This document shows positions 10,784-23,668 of a stretch of DNA of 64,000 nucleotides, piece after piece. The position numbers were made by a program, and so were the translations under genes. Numbering within the stretch: the first letter of the stretch is position 1; each line of letters opens with the position of its first letter. The stretch covers positions 7,862,989-7,926,988 of the forward strand of contig CAIIXF020000006.1 in NCBI GenBank assembly GCA_903813345.2, read 5' to 3'. Source of the DNA: Owenia fusiformis. Its lineage: Eukaryota; Annelida; Polychaeta; Sabellida; Oweniidae. The notes beneath the pieces were generated by a model. It was not told where the DNA came from, did not search any database, and saw only the letters and a list, made by a program, of their open reading frames with translations.

Positions 10784-11550
10784 TACAATGTTTCAAAGGA
10801 TATATAAGTGTATATGATATTAATTTCATTGGTCAATAAGTGAAATGACGCGATACCAAAGACTCGTTAAAAGGTGTGACGGAGAAGCTATACTGTCTTT
10901 TGCGGTCTTTATATCCTACACAAGGGCAACATTTCAGCAGCCTGGATTAGGTAAATAGTAATATTGTATAATTAATTTAACAAACAATTACAATTAATCA
11001 ATAATTTTATTTATCATCCATTTTCTTGGCATTTATGTTCACTTGTTTTGAATTATAATAACTTGATCATTCTCTCTTCTTTCCAGTTTTTCTTGGGTAT
11101 TCTTGTAATTTTTTCATTAATTCACAAATATTCTTGTAATTATTTCATAAACTCATTTACAAAGTAAGCTTTACGCCGACTCATGTTTATAAGAGAATTT
11201 ATATTTTAAAATGTGTTTAAATTGTTTAAATGTTCTCATAATTAATCATTAAAAATAATTTAACTGAGTTATCAAAAGTTATTTAAACAATGCAATTATT
11301 ATTTTAAATTATAAGAAGGCTTTCGAAATATGTATAATATATATATTCTTTATACATAATAATGATTTAAATTAATAAATAAATATTGACTTCACTTTTG
11401 AAAACAATCTTCCAATAAATAAGATAACATACTTGTATAATAATAATTAAAAAAAAGGTAAATGCTTTAAAAATAATCTGAAAAGACTTTAAATTTAACG
11501 CAGGGTGGGGTTCAAATTAATACTTTTGATCTAATATTAAGATATATTTT

Positions 11551-11995
11551 CACTGTTCCACAACTAGTTACTTTGACGGAATGTCAATGTAACAAAATGG
11601 ATGAACTTCCTGGATATGAGTTTTTTATTTTGCCAATTTAAACCTACTTCTATGTCAAGTTGCAGATTTTAATTTGGCACAAAGTTAGACAATATAGTCT
11701 AGATTTAAAAAATGTATTCGGTTTGGAAAAGATTTCTAAATGAAGGCGTTATTCATACATTTAGTCCCTGGCTTTTGTTACATTGACATTAGTCCACATC
11801 TATTTTACCAAATTTTAAATCAAACACATTTTTTAAACTTGACTATATTTTCTAGCTTTGAGTCAAATTATAATCTAAAAACTTGACTTATATAACAAGT
11901 AAGCTTAGACTGAGAAAATAAAAATCTCATATCCAGGAAGTTCATCCATTTTGTTACATTGATGTTCTGTCAAAGTAACTAGTTGTGGAACAGTG
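11551..11995. mobile_element. 445-bp inverted-repeat element with 5-bp duplication
   Basis: Arms of about 100 bp start CACTGTTCCACAACTAGTTA and include AACAAAATGGATGAACTTCC. The 5-bp ATTTT directly flanks both ends, a likely target duplication. No coding sequence. The superfamily is unclear. Confidence 0.7.
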
Positions 11996-12240
11996 ATTTT
12001 GCAAGTTAAATGAGAAAATTCGTCAAAAGCCCATTCTGTTGGGTTCCTATTTTAATTTGTGAAGATCACTTAGTTTTTTGAGTAGTGTTTAGAGCACTTG
12101 TATTTATGTCAGATACAAAGTATTATAATTTCAAATTTTTTGATTTGTTTTGATAGCTTCATAGTTGTTTTGATGGATTTCATGCACTGAAAAACCACTA
12201 ATCTTTAAAATTTTTATTGATTTTTGTATGAGATGAGGGG

Positions 12241-13930
12241 CTCAGAGGCACAAGGGGAAAGTGTACCCGCGTATATACAACCTACAGCCGAGCAAAGACC
12301 CGAAGATGTCTAAAAATGTAGGGGATAAGTTAGTAAACTCCTGTTTATATATTGAATTTCTCAATATGAGAAATAGATAAAGCACAGAATTATTTGTAAC
12401 AGATATAGTAACTGTTGTTCTTCCAGGCACTCATGTTTGCAGAATAATGAGTACTTTATGCAATATTTACTATCAAATCGCTAAATTCAACTTCTAAATA
12501 TTAGAATGATGTTTTACATCTTAAATAAGTAAGGACCATGGCTGTACACTGTATTTACTCCATTTGATTCAAACATACAATAGGTGCAAATATATCACAT
12601 TTGTTTTACTGCCATATGTTGCATATCATTGAAATCACCGGTGAAAGTTGAAAATGAAAGACCCGATTATACCACGAGTATGATTCTATAGCACCCGATG
12701 CTACCGCCTGAGTATTCCGATTATACCGTGAGTAAAACCCGATGAGGTAGTGAGTAAGCTTTCGGATGATCATATAATAACATGAAGTATATCACAAAAA
12801 TTCCTGTTAATATGATATAATTCCCGCAGCACTATACGTCAATGTCTGTGTCTCGCAAAGTTCTTAATTCATGCTTTCACTCAAATCACCATAATTTTCA
12901 TTGTTGATAATATCATCAATTCTATTTGACTATGCTCATAATCCAATGATTTTGGTACGTGTTATTTTGTATCTACCAAGACGGTAACCATATGAAAAAA
13001 GTTATATATTTTGATTGATCTAAAATGTGCAAAGTTAAAAGACCCGTTATGCTCATTTGCTCTCAATTTTGAATAAGATAAGATATCAGTAGAATGGCTA
13101 CTAAAATGAAAAAAGATTGACCAGTAGAGATTAGGAACATATTCATTTTAATCCATAAATATGGATAATAATTGATTTAAATGCAATTTTGCGCTATTCC
13201 TATCCTCCAGTGTTGATAGCCTAATTTCTGTTGTGTCAGTCTGGGTCAAAATGGTAACAATAGTATTAATAACGAGGAATCCTTCTAATAAAGGCAATTA
13301 AATCAAGGTTCGAAAACTCCCAAAAGTAACCCTTACACTATTTCATCATCAGCATGTCATAAACTCGACGATGTCATCGGATCTCAACAGATTTTACTCA
13401 AGTAATGTTCGGATTCTGAAATCCTTTACTCAAGATATTTTCTGATCTTTATTATATTACTCATCGATCACATCGGGTCCGATGTCCGATAACATCGGAT
13501 CTTTTAGGACAAAGTTTATGTGAAAATTTTGCTGTTCAAAAGTGCTATTTTGACCTAATAGTTTGACACTTAATATATTATGCATATGACATGCATTTGC
13601 CGACCCAGGTATGTCTTATGTATGTCTCGTTATCAATTATCAAGCGAATATGAATGAGAAATCAAACCGAAAACCATTATATGTTTTACTTATCTCTTAA
13701 TTTGTACATAAAAATATATTTCAACTATAATTCTAGGACAATTCCGCCTGCTAGAACATCTTAGTAACGATTCTAACCATCCAAGGGAATTGATAGAGGT
13801 CCAATATTACCTTTATTGTCCATTTTCCTATGAGATGTAGTTTACCAAACATTGGATTGGCGGTATATGCGTGTCTTACTCGGCGGTAGGTTGTATATAC
13901 ACGGGTACACTTTCCCCTCGTCAGAGGGGT
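12241..13930. mobile_element. 1.7-kb inverted-repeat element
   Basis: The inverted core GGGGAAAGTGTACCCGCGTA (12254 on) pairs with 13880-13919 with few mismatches, followed by ACAACCTAC in both. Interior clusters around CCGAT and GAGTA recur at 12660-12775 and, mostly inverted, at 13370-13505. The interior has no transposase. Confidence 0.55.
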
Positions 13931-15217
13931 ATGAGATTTCCAACATTTAGGTGTCTTTACATGATGTTGTGATATCATAATATTATGTAAAATGCATAAA
14001 AGGGGGTGTCTTTGATGTATTGACATGGCAAGACATGAATTGCATTAGTGGCACTATCGTTTGTGTAAGGATAGATAAATATTCTGTTTGTGATGTCTTC
14101 TTTAAGAATTCATACAATTTGAAGTTAAGCATGTTACACAGTAAATATCTAAGCACAAGTGCCAAATATAAAGGGAAAGAACCAAAAGTTGTTATGGAAC
14201 CTAACAAAAAGAAACTTTAAGTGTACACCGGTCATATAAACAACAAATGACATATATCTCAAAACCAATGTCTAATGCCCACTTTTCTCCACCATTTAAG
14301 AACCAATACCACAATCCAAGACCAGAGCACCAAGGGACATTTCATTCATACTGAAGTCATAACAATACATGTTGAAGAATAAATGAGAAATTAACACCCA
14401 ATACTCATCAAAATTCATTTGCAAAGCTGTCACCATAATCCATAAAACACAATAATTCACAATGGTATTCAGGAGAAAACTAGGGTCTAGGGCTGGTTTC
14501 GATACCAATCTCCTGGCCTGATCATTCAGTATTTGTATAATATCAAACTCAAAAAGGTTAGATGAAAACTGATTCACTAAATCTATATCTTTTCTCACAT
14601 GGTCTCCCATGTTCTGACCCAAATTAGCCAACTGGTGGTGGAACAGGTAACTACCTACTGGTACTGGCACATAGGTAGTTACACATTAAACCACTTATTA
14701 AGTTGATTGGGCAACCCAACTTTATTTGCCCTTAAATGGCTAAAATAAAAAATAAATGTCATTCTTCCTCTTGATTCACACTGATTCATGTCACATTAAT
14801 CTCATTATCTTTATTAGTTTAACACTCATAACCTTACTCTTCAACAAACATGTACACTTTGTACAGCAATACATGTCTAATCAAAATGCCATTGGGATCA
14901 CCATAAGTGCTTTCAATACCAGTCAATCTCATAGGAAGGTTTCTTTAAGGGATCGGGAATCAATAGATTACATAATTGGGACTGAAAGTGTTCAAATTGT
15001 GAGGTATTTGAATAAATTAGGTGTTCAGATATACTATGTTTTATTATATATTTTAAGTAGCATAGGATCAACCAGTATGTTAACGTGGACTTCTTATGAT
15101 TAATTATTAATAGTAAATATTAACATATTTTCCCCATTGACGTCAATCAAATTGACGCAACAATAGGAAATGATTAAAAATTAAGAAGGAAAAAACATAT
15201 ATGACAAATAATGTGAA
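13931..15217. other. Spacer; small perfect hairpin only
   Basis: No supportable gene. A 10-bp perfect stem GTAACTACCT/AGGTAGTTAC lies at 14647-14682 with a 16-base loop. An antisense open frame at 14296-14670 has no recognisable features. Confidence 0.3.
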
Positions 15218-15306
15218 CATATAAAAAAGATCCTCTGACATTTAATTCAGTATAGTGAACAAGATAACACAAGCGATTATCAAAATGGCAGACACAAATA
15301 ATAAAG
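15218..15306 (+). CDS. Candidate alternative first exon A of the EEP gene (with TATA box)
   Basis: A TATAAAAAA box at about 15221 precedes ATG at 15285-15287, giving MADTNNK and a split codon ending at 15306, donor AAAG|GTACAG. Its phase (1) matches the acceptor at 17958/17959 and keeps the downstream frame open. Coding part is 15285-15306. Too short to prove without RNA. Confidence 0.4.
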
Positions 15307-15892
15307 GTACAGTATAGTACAGTACTCATACATTCAAAAAAGAAATGTCACAGCTATTTTTGTCTTATGGGAGCTTAACTCCCCAAGTATGTATTTTGGA
15401 CACAATACCTAAAATGTATTCTCATCTGGAGGCAAGACTTAGCTTCTCCAAAGTAAATGTATCTCAATTCTAATGAGTTTTCTCTAGATTTTTAAAACAT
15501 ATTATAAACAGGCACAGTAAAACATAGTATATATAAGCTTGACTCTTTAAAACTAAATCCATTAACATGTGAGCGAATGCCAGCAACACTTTTTGGACAG
15601 CACAGTAGTACCTAATGGGTTAGGGTCATAGTACTAGTGTTTACACATACTTTATATCCGCTAGGCTTATTTACCATCTTTTTAACTCCCCTTGGTCGGA
15701 GTCAAGACTGACGTGTGCAAAGATGTTTACTTACTATTTGTTACTATTGTGAAATGCTTTGCTGTGTTATCAGTGGTTCAACGTAGATATTTGAAAATAA
15801 ACAATTTTCTTATTGGTTGATCGCGGATAAACAAAAATCGAGAAAAACCTAGAATATACTGGTAAAAAATTGACACTATAAAGAGATAGATT

Positions 15893-16027
15893 GTACTATA
15901 ATACTGTTCATGCATATAGAATATACAGTTTAAAATCAAAAAGAGGAGTAACTGACTGAAGAGACAAAGCTACATATAAAACTCAATTATCAATTAATCA
16001 AAATGACTGTAAAAACAACTAAAAAAG
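15893..16027 (+). CDS. Candidate alternative first exon B of the EEP gene
   Basis: A TATAAAG lies near 15878, and ATG at 16003-16005 gives MTVKTTKK with a split codon ending at 16027 and a strong donor AAAAAG|GTATGT. It has the same phase 1 as exon A and a similar pre-ATG context (ATTATCAA, ATCAAAATG). Coding part is 16003-16027. Confidence 0.4.
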
Positions 16028-17958
16028 GTATGTATATATTAATATTATATATTTCATTGACTGGTATTAGGGATGGGAGAGGTTAAATGTAAACATCTCT
16101 ATTCTCTCTATCTCTTTTGAATGAATAACATTATATTAGGTGTCAACAACACATATACTGAAACTGAAAGCCGAACATGGTTTATTTTTAGAAATGATAT
16201 TACAAATCAGCACATTTTTTCCTAAATGCTCTATCTGCCTAGCTAGCAAAGAGGAACTCTTAATTAATCATGTTACTATGAATAATGAAGTACTTGAACA
16301 TGTGATACATATCAACTTTGTATGAATCAAAATCTTACTTGAAAAGTAACATCAATTAATATGAAAATATCGAGGCAATTGCCTGGTATATCACAGAAAG
16401 TGAACCAGTTATGAAATGTCTAGCACATGGCTTATTCATCTATGGAAATATTATTTAGAGTGACGCAGATTGCTTCTGGTGGTGCCATAAATGACCAGCA
16501 AATAGTAACTTCAAAGCTGACTCTTTAGCCTTTTTAATGATTTAAAAAATGAGGATAAAATATAAAAATATCGAAATCAATAGGCAACAATGGATCTTTA
16601 AATCAAAATTAAAACGAATAGTTGTCTATGTATACATAGTATATGTTTGCTCTGAATCAACATATGATAAACCAGCAGTACACCTAAGGTTACACCTTAT
16701 AATATACTGGACTATTGAAATTCATGAACCTAGCCTGAAGGTTAAAATATATATCAGTTCAAACTATATGTATGGACATTCAAGCATAGCACATTTTAAT
16801 TAATGAATAATAAATACAGGGGAACAGCTAAACACATGGGCTAATTTTGTAGAGGTGAGTTACATATGGTTATTACTAGTATATGTTATGCAGGCCAGGA
16901 AAGCGCTTAAAACCAATTTAGTAAGTTTCATATCCTATGTCTGTCTAAGCCATCTAGCCCCCATTTTATATAGAGAAAGATGGATATAGCACCGTTTAAC
17001 AAGAATATAAGCCCAAGTATCACAGTGAGAGAAAAACAAAAAATTTAAAGGCCCCATTCTTCAAAGATAGTTAAATATTTCAAGAGGTTGAAATCTTTCT
17101 AAAGAATTTGCCATCTAACAACTTAATAATTCATGAAGAATAAATGGATATTTAAAAATACAGTACTTCCAAACTTTGCATGGGGACTTTAACAGACACA
17201 TTTAGAATGATGAGAGGGTGATTTTGTTTTGAATTCAAAACAATTTACCAATATTTGGCATTGAACTTTTGGTGATTAAGATTAACTTCAAATTTGCATT
17301 TGTAGAGTTTTGAAACCACCCTTTAATTTATCTTAATAGACTTTTGTTGATTTTGCACAAACATTAATCAAAACTTAACATTCAGAATATCTCTTTTGTA
17401 TCAACAACAGTGTCATTTATGATTTCCATTTAATTTAAAGGCCCACTATACTTAATTTGGAAGAAAAAATAATCATTGAAACATGTTACTCACACACTCG
17501 CTCAAATATGACACAAAGTTTGATTTCCTTTAATTTTCAACCAAGAAAAAAATAACTCACCTAGAAAAAAGCATTTGAAGTTCAGAGATCATTAGACATG
17601 CATGCACATGTTAAACAAAGCGCATGTTTTAAATCACTGTAATGATTTAAAAGATGGCGACACTTCTATAAAAATGAATGTATCATGTAAAACAAAAAAC
17701 TCTGCCATCTTTCAATGGCATTGATAAAAACTTGATATAGAAAGCTTGACAAATCAAAAATATTCTCTGATAATTTATTATAAGCTTTGATGTGGTCTAT
17801 TTGAGCTGTTGTTGGTGTCAAATGAATGAAAGAATACATTGGACATACTATGAAATTCAAATGTAAGTCTTTATTTTGCCCAAAAACATTGAAAATAAGC
17901 GAAGCGGGCCTTTAAACAAAAATAGTCAATATTTTTCTTTCATTTTGTATAATTTCAG

Positions 17959-19073
17959 TTGGACCTAGTTGGTTCTGGAGACTTTTTGTATACCTGGGGT
18001 GTTGTAAGATGTCAGAACAAAAACAGAAGTCAAATAAAGTTTCAACCTCAACAGACAGAATCAAAGCTGCAACATTAAATGTCAGCTGTGACAACCATGC
18101 CAATAGAATGGTCGAAAACCATGGTGAACAATATAATTTCAAGAAAAGATTTGATAAACAGTATGATAAACTGGATTCACTTGGGTTAGATGTGATTGCC
18201 TTGCAAGAAATTCGTTTAAAAGAAAATCTCGACTATATGAAAGACAAGATGAAGGACAAATATACTGTTCATTATTTTAAGAATAATTCCTCAACAATGA
18301 GCTTCAATAATTGCTTATGTATTCGTAAAGATTCTCAATGGACCAAAATAGATACCAAACAGTACTGGACGACACTTAAAGATGACATACCTGCACTTAG
18401 CAAAGACCCAGAAGCAAGAGTTCCACAGATATATGAAAAGGAAATTAAAGGGGACCCACATGGACGATGCATGGGGGTTACAGTTTTGCAGCACAAAACG
18501 TCTCAACGCAAAATTCTTGTTGCCTCAGTACAAGTGGTACCTTTTGGGGAAACAAAAGCAGTTCAACAGAAAGCAAGCTTGTCATTATCTGGTATGGCAC
18601 GTGACATTACAGGCGAGGACTGTCCAGTTATAATAGCTGGGGACTTCAATATTTTTAATGAAGACCGCGAAGGTGACACATTTGAAAAAATAAAAGAATA
18701 TGCAAACTTGAATAGCCTCATAGAGATTCCACCAAAAAGATTACACATCCCAAGCAATGGCAATAAAGATGATAAAATCATAACAGATGAAACCAAAATT
18801 GGGACTTTTAATCCATGGTCTTCTGACTCCTACGCTGATGTGGTCTATAAACAACCTCTGGGCTATTCAAAACTTGATACAATATTTGCTTCAATGTCAT
18901 TAGAGTGCAAAGAAGGTGTTGATGTCATGCCAGTGTCAATGGATGAAGGGCTAAATGATCCTTCTAATATGTCTGATGAAGAGAGGAAATCACATGATGA
19001 ATTGCGATATATTTTCAAAGACAAACTGGCATCAGATCATTTCCTCCTTAGCGCCACCTTTACTTTAAAATGA
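17959..19073 (+). CDS. Endonuclease/exonuclease/phosphatase-fold protein
   Basis: An intact main exon. Counting from ATG 18009 it encodes 354 residues. EEP-superfamily motifs are in order: Asn in TLNVS (N24), LQEIR with the metal-binding Glu67, AGDFN (D212, N214), SKLDTIF, and the C-terminal ASDHF with Asp343/His344. These enzymes cleave phosphodiester or phosphomonoester bonds in nucleic acids, inositol phosphates or lipids with Mg2+. The substrate cannot be told from the motifs. No signal peptide is seen from ATG 18009. If spliced from the upstream exons at acceptor 17958, the frame is open and adds VGPSWFWRLFVYLGCCK before the Met. TGA is at 19071-19073, overlapped by an AATAAA at 19076. 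Not recognised to a named orthologue. Confidence 0.8.
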
Positions 19074-20146
19074 TAAATAAAACCATGGCAATACTTGTAT
19101 TTAAAGTCATTATGATACAGCTTTGAATAACCTAAATTAAAAATAAAATGATTCTCATATATTTAATTCATACTCAATATATCAAGAGCAAATATTTAAT
19201 GTGTGGTAATGTAAATCAGCCACATGTGGTCCTTGAAATTACGATTTGTCTTACGATCGTTAGTATCACAATTAATGTATCAGTCAATAATAGTATAAAC
19301 CTTTTAAAAAATAAACCAAATAAATAGTCAATTCATACATATTTTTTTTTGTGTCTTGAATTACCATGTGGAATCTTCTATTGATTAGTTAATTTCTGTA
19401 CCACCTAATGCCCAATTCTATATACCCTGCGCGCAGAGTCTAGTTATAAACTAAACTGAAGATGAAGCTCTCTTTTAAGAAGTGAAGTTGAATGAATGCA
19501 AAAGGTAAATTCTATAGTGTCTTATTCACAAAAGTTTCATAACAAGGCATGTTGATTACACATATTATTGGAGAGATTGGAAACATATCTAAGTACCTTA
19601 TTTGTTGGGATGGTAACCTGTATTATTTGTAACATATCTATAGGTGGTAATTGTATGAATTTTTGAAACTCAATCTAACCTCAATTTGTTTTCGTTAAAG
19701 CTTAATTACTCCTGGAATCAATCTGAGGTTAAGAAATGTTGCATGTCCTGATTGTACTAACTAGTTTGATACCAATACCATGATAACAGAAGATATTACC
19801 GAAAAGGAAATTGAAAGAATTCACCATAGCTACGGAATGAAAACTATAATGTCACATTTTGGTGGTGATATAATGAACAATCTTGCTTAAGAACCCTCTC
19901 GATCAATTTTAAAAAACATATACAGAATGTACTGCATTCTAGAATAAAGACAAAAAAGTATTCATCTGCCTTGATTTAATCTCTCGATAATGCCAAAAAT
20001 CCGCAAATTGGAATTCAGCAGCCATTTTGATAATTCCTCCTTGAGGAAAGTCTAATGCTAATACAGCATCAGCACATAGGTCTTAACCAAATCTGACAAC
20101 TGGTATTTGAGTTATTAAGATCATATTTTTTACATAATTTAACTGA

Positions 20147-20778
20147 ACTTGTCATTTCAATTCATTTCTTCAAGAATGGAAGCTTGAACATCCATGTAGG
20201 AAACTCCTTCACGAGCATAGGTCCAATTCCCATAAGTACAGTGACACCTATTTTCTTGTATATGAAATAGAAGCATATTTAACATGGTAGTTTGGTTATC
20301 AAATTACTTGTTTGGTGTACCAGGAAAGATGGCTACTCAATATCCCTATCTATTCAATATCTCTAACTTTGTTAGGAGGTATAAAAAATTCCACAGTTCC
20401 ATCAACAGTGTGCATCAGTATTAATCAAAGTAATCTTATTACCTTTGTAAATGGAAAGAAAAACAGTTCTTAATACTAAATTCATAGAATCATTTGTTTT
20501 ACTCCTGAATTTTATGATCTGGGTTCAACATATTCAAAAGAAATTCCACGATTTGAAATGAAAAATTGGTCACTCTAACAATTTCATATCTTCTTGTACT
20601 TCATAAAAGAAATAAGATATTAATTCTGAAATGGGCTTATATCCATGTTATATTATGCCTTTACCATAGCTCTATCACCTCCTGGTGCTCCAACCAATCA
20701 GACTTTATCAATAATAAGTACATAACATGAAGGGACATAAGACTTGTCATTTCAATTCATTTCTTCAAGAATGGAAGC
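20147..20778. repeat. Perfect 37-bp direct repeat pair
   Basis: ACTTGTCATTTCAATTCATT and the next 17 bases occur identically at 20147-20183 and 20742-20778. No other similarity is obvious between the flanks. Confidence 0.7.
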
Positions 20779-21417
20779 AGAGAAAATTGGTTCCTGCTAG
20801 AAGATAATTCAGATTTCAAATATTTCAGTTTAGTTATTGAGCAAGGATGGCAATTGATGAGAAAAATACTTAAATGACAGCAAATCAAAAAGTAAATTTA
20901 CTTTTTTTGTAGATTGTAGGCTTAGTTTTTTAGTGACTAATATGTCATTGTAATGACATCAGAGAGTCAATAAAAGATATATATATATATACAACATTTT
21001 GGTATTATACATACGTGTATGCAAAAGATGGAACTTTGTGCATAAAGAAGACTGAATGAGGTAAGCATTTACTTTTACTTTTTATCAAAAATATATTCTA
21101 GATGTAGAGATTACGTGACATGTATGATATAATAATATAATAATTAATTAGCCCATTTCTCATACTTTTTGTTGTTTGCTTTAGAATTCAAATTTTTTTC
21201 TCTTTTACCGATTATTGATAACAATCTGAAAAATATACATCCTCAATGTAATGGTCATCGAATTGTACCAATTTTAATTTGAAAAATATCTGTATATTTT
21301 TAATATAATTGTTTTAGTAAACCTAACTAACATTGTCTTTGGCATTGTCTTTTCTTTTCTACAAATTCTTTGGAATGGAATGAACCATCTTTATCCAACT
21401 CTCGTTGGAGCGAAATG

Positions 21418-21602
21418 ACACAAAATACTTAGTTCTCTCAATATCGTAGTTATACAAGGAAACTTAGGTTTATTCTAAATACCCACCCAAAAAAGATAAA
21501 ATCAAAATACACATTTTACTTTATCTTTTTAATTTTTTTAAAATCAACCCTAAACTTTCCTTGTATGAATAAAATATTGAGAGAACTAAGTATGTTGTGT
21601 GG
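21418..21602. mobile_element. Short inverted-repeat element
   Basis: Arms 21418-21478 and 21541-21602 are reverse complements with few mismatches (core CTTAGTTCTCTCAATAT, then ATACAAGGAAA). The central 60 bp is AT-rich. No coding content. Confidence 0.6.
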
Positions 21603-22597
21603 ATGGTATGTCATTTTGGATATATGTTTAAGAACAAACGACAGGTCGAATGGGTTTACTAAAAAATTGTATAAAATAATATATAAATATTTTTCAAATT
21701 AAATTATTACCATTAAAAGATGACAATTGTATTGACGATGTGTAATTTTTCAGATTTTTTGTTTAAGACGAAAACAAAATTTTGAATTAAGTTCACCGAA
21801 TCATATGTGGTCCTTTACCTGGTAAAATGCTTTAAATACGATGATTATTTAATGCGAAATTGAGAATTCACAACATCGGTGTTACTGACTTATCTATTAA
21901 ATTTAAAGGAGCATTATGCCATAATAAATGGCTGTACATTTGCATTAAAGTTCATTTGAAAAAAATACAATATCAGTGATAACAGGTATTTGCTTTGATA
22001 CCATCTTGTTTCAGGAATAGACTAAAAGCGATTTTATGAATTAGGAAAATAACGATTTCCCTGGGAAGTAAAAATGCTTTACATATTAAAGCAGAACAAG
22101 ATAAGATAAGAAAATTAGAATGGAATGAAAAAAGTAAAGAGAAAAGTAATTGTTTGAAATGATCGCGCAATCTTAGTATACAATTACGTGTATTGTATTA
22201 TATACATGTATTCCAAGTGATTGACCATTCACTTAAAGTATCAATTTTTAATCATCCTCTCCTAATATTCTATTGCAGTAAATCTGAGAAGGAAAAGAGA
22301 CGATATTGTCCTATTACCAACAAATGAAGCCCTTAATGGTGATTAAAGTGATTCATTATGATGTAAGCAATGATCCATGTAGGTACAGTGCAAGACTTCA
22401 AATAGGCAACAGGTATTTGTACCACTGACATTAACCAAACATTGTTCATTAGCATGGCAAGCAAGCAATATCAGTATAACATAAAACACAATTTTGACTT
22501 TAAACCATAGTAGCAACCAGTAAAAAAAAACACTACAAAAAACTGCTTGTCAGCAAGTTGCTTATAATTAAAATATAAACAAGAATGATCTGCAACC

Positions 22598-23668
22598 ATG
22601 ACAACTAGTGTAATTGACAATATCACTATGGCAACCAATGAAACCATCATAAACAGTACAACTGCTATACCAGGTGATATGACAGAAGACACCAATAGAA
22701 TAACTCATAACGTTCATGAGATGAATATTGAAATGCTGAAGCCCATTCTGTCGCCTGAGGAACTCTCTGTACACATGGTAATAGAGATCATTCTGATGGT
22801 GCTTATATGTACAGGCAACATACCAGTTCTGATGAGCATGTATATCTACAAGTGTCTGCACAGTGTCACTAACATGTTCCTTGTTAGTTTGGCCATAGCT
22901 GACTTGATGATGGGACTGTTCGGCTGCCCTCTTGATATCCTCATCCTCTATGTCATGCCATTGACATATGGACATCACATCCAGGACAAATGGCTATGTG
23001 CAGCAAGGCTATTTAGTCATGACTTATCCGTAGGGGCATCTGTATTCAGCATGGTTGGGATAGCTATAGATCGTTTCATTGCTGTCAAGTATCCACTAAG
23101 ATACTGTGACTTGGTGACACATAAGCGCGCTGGAATCTACATTTGCATCATATGGGTGTACTGCATAATCGTATCATCGGGCAACTTCGTCGGCGACATT
23201 ATCAAGTTTGGACCAGGGGATATCTGCCGATCAAACATGGTGATGGATCCGAAATTTGCTCTTTTTCTGAAATGTAACCTAGGGGCATCTTTCTTGGTCA
23301 GTACTATTGCTCACATTGTGGTTGCCATGTTCGCTACACACCAAAGGGCAAGGGTGGCTTCAGAATTAGCCGCGTTTAACAACAACCTAGCTGTGGCGTA
23401 CAAGAAACAGAATCGCATAACAAAAACAATGTCTTTGATCGTGGGGATGTTCATCCTGTGTTGGTTACCCTGGGTCTTACTCTCATTGGTGAAATTCAAG
23501 AGGCCGGAGCCAAAATGGTACAAACATTTGTTTTATTTCACAGTTGAGATTTCAATTGCAAATAGCTTGATCAACCCCTGGATTTATGCTTTTCAACTGA
23601 AGTTATGGAAAAAAGCTATGAGAAATGTGCTCTTTTGCAGATACCAGGCTCAGATATCCGATGATTAA
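22598..23668 (+). CDS. Rhodopsin-like (class A) G-protein-coupled receptor, intronless
   Basis: A single open frame of 356 residues with ATG in good context (ACCATGA). The extracellular N-terminus has three N-glycosylation sequons (N8, N14, N19). Seven hydrophobic segments carry class A landmarks: G73-N74 in helix 1, LAIAD102 in helix 2, C134 and C210 for the helix 3 to loop 2 disulphide, D158-R159-F160 (DRF in place of DRY) then IAVKYPL, CWLP at 288-291, and NSLINPWIY (N326-P327..Y330). The C-tail is short, with a Cys (C347) that could be palmitoylated. The ligand is unknown. It resembles the broad amine/adenosine/melatonin-type group, but no orthologue can be assigned. An acceptor-like TTCTATTGCAG at about 22278 suggests a 5' UTR intron. 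Single-exon coding is common in invertebrate GPCR expansions. Confidence 0.85.
   Translation: MTTSVIDNITMATNETIINSTTAIPGDMTEDTNRITHNVHEMNIEMLKPILSPEELSVHMVIEIILMVLICTGNIPVLMSMYIYKCLHSVTNMFLVSLAIADLMMGLFGCPLDILILYVMPLTYGHHIQDKWLCAARLFSHDLSVGASVFSMVGIAIDRFIAVKYPLRYCDLVTHKRAGIYICIIWVYCIIVSSGNFVGDIIKFGPGDICRSNMVMDPKFALFLKCNLGASFLVSTIAHIVVAMFATHQRARVASELAAFNNNLAVAYKKQNRITKTMSLIVGMFILCWLPWVLLSLVKFKRPEPKWYKHLFYFTVEISIANSLINPWIYAFQLKLWKKAMRNVLFCRYQAQISDD

Larger units (their letters stand above)
19082..22270. other. AT-rich spacer with repeat debris
   Basis: No supportable gene. It holds the block at 19430-19510 (inverted copy of the 5' dispersed repeat), a GTCACATTTTGGTGGTGATA fragment near 19852, a perfect 37-bp direct repeat pair (20147-20183, 20742-20778), a short TA microsatellite at about 20974-20990 and an inverted-repeat element at 21418-21602. 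Confidence 0.5.

Noticed and set aside
14296-14670. Antisense 124-codon ORF
   Set aside because: No recognisable motif, no splice partner and composition like surrounding AT-rich DNA.
16820-16854. Possible cassette exon with a strong donor GAG|GTGAGT before the EEP gene
   Set aside because: Spliced between the candidate first exons and 17959 it shifts the frame away from the EEP coding sequence. It could only be a 5' UTR exon, for which there is no evidence.
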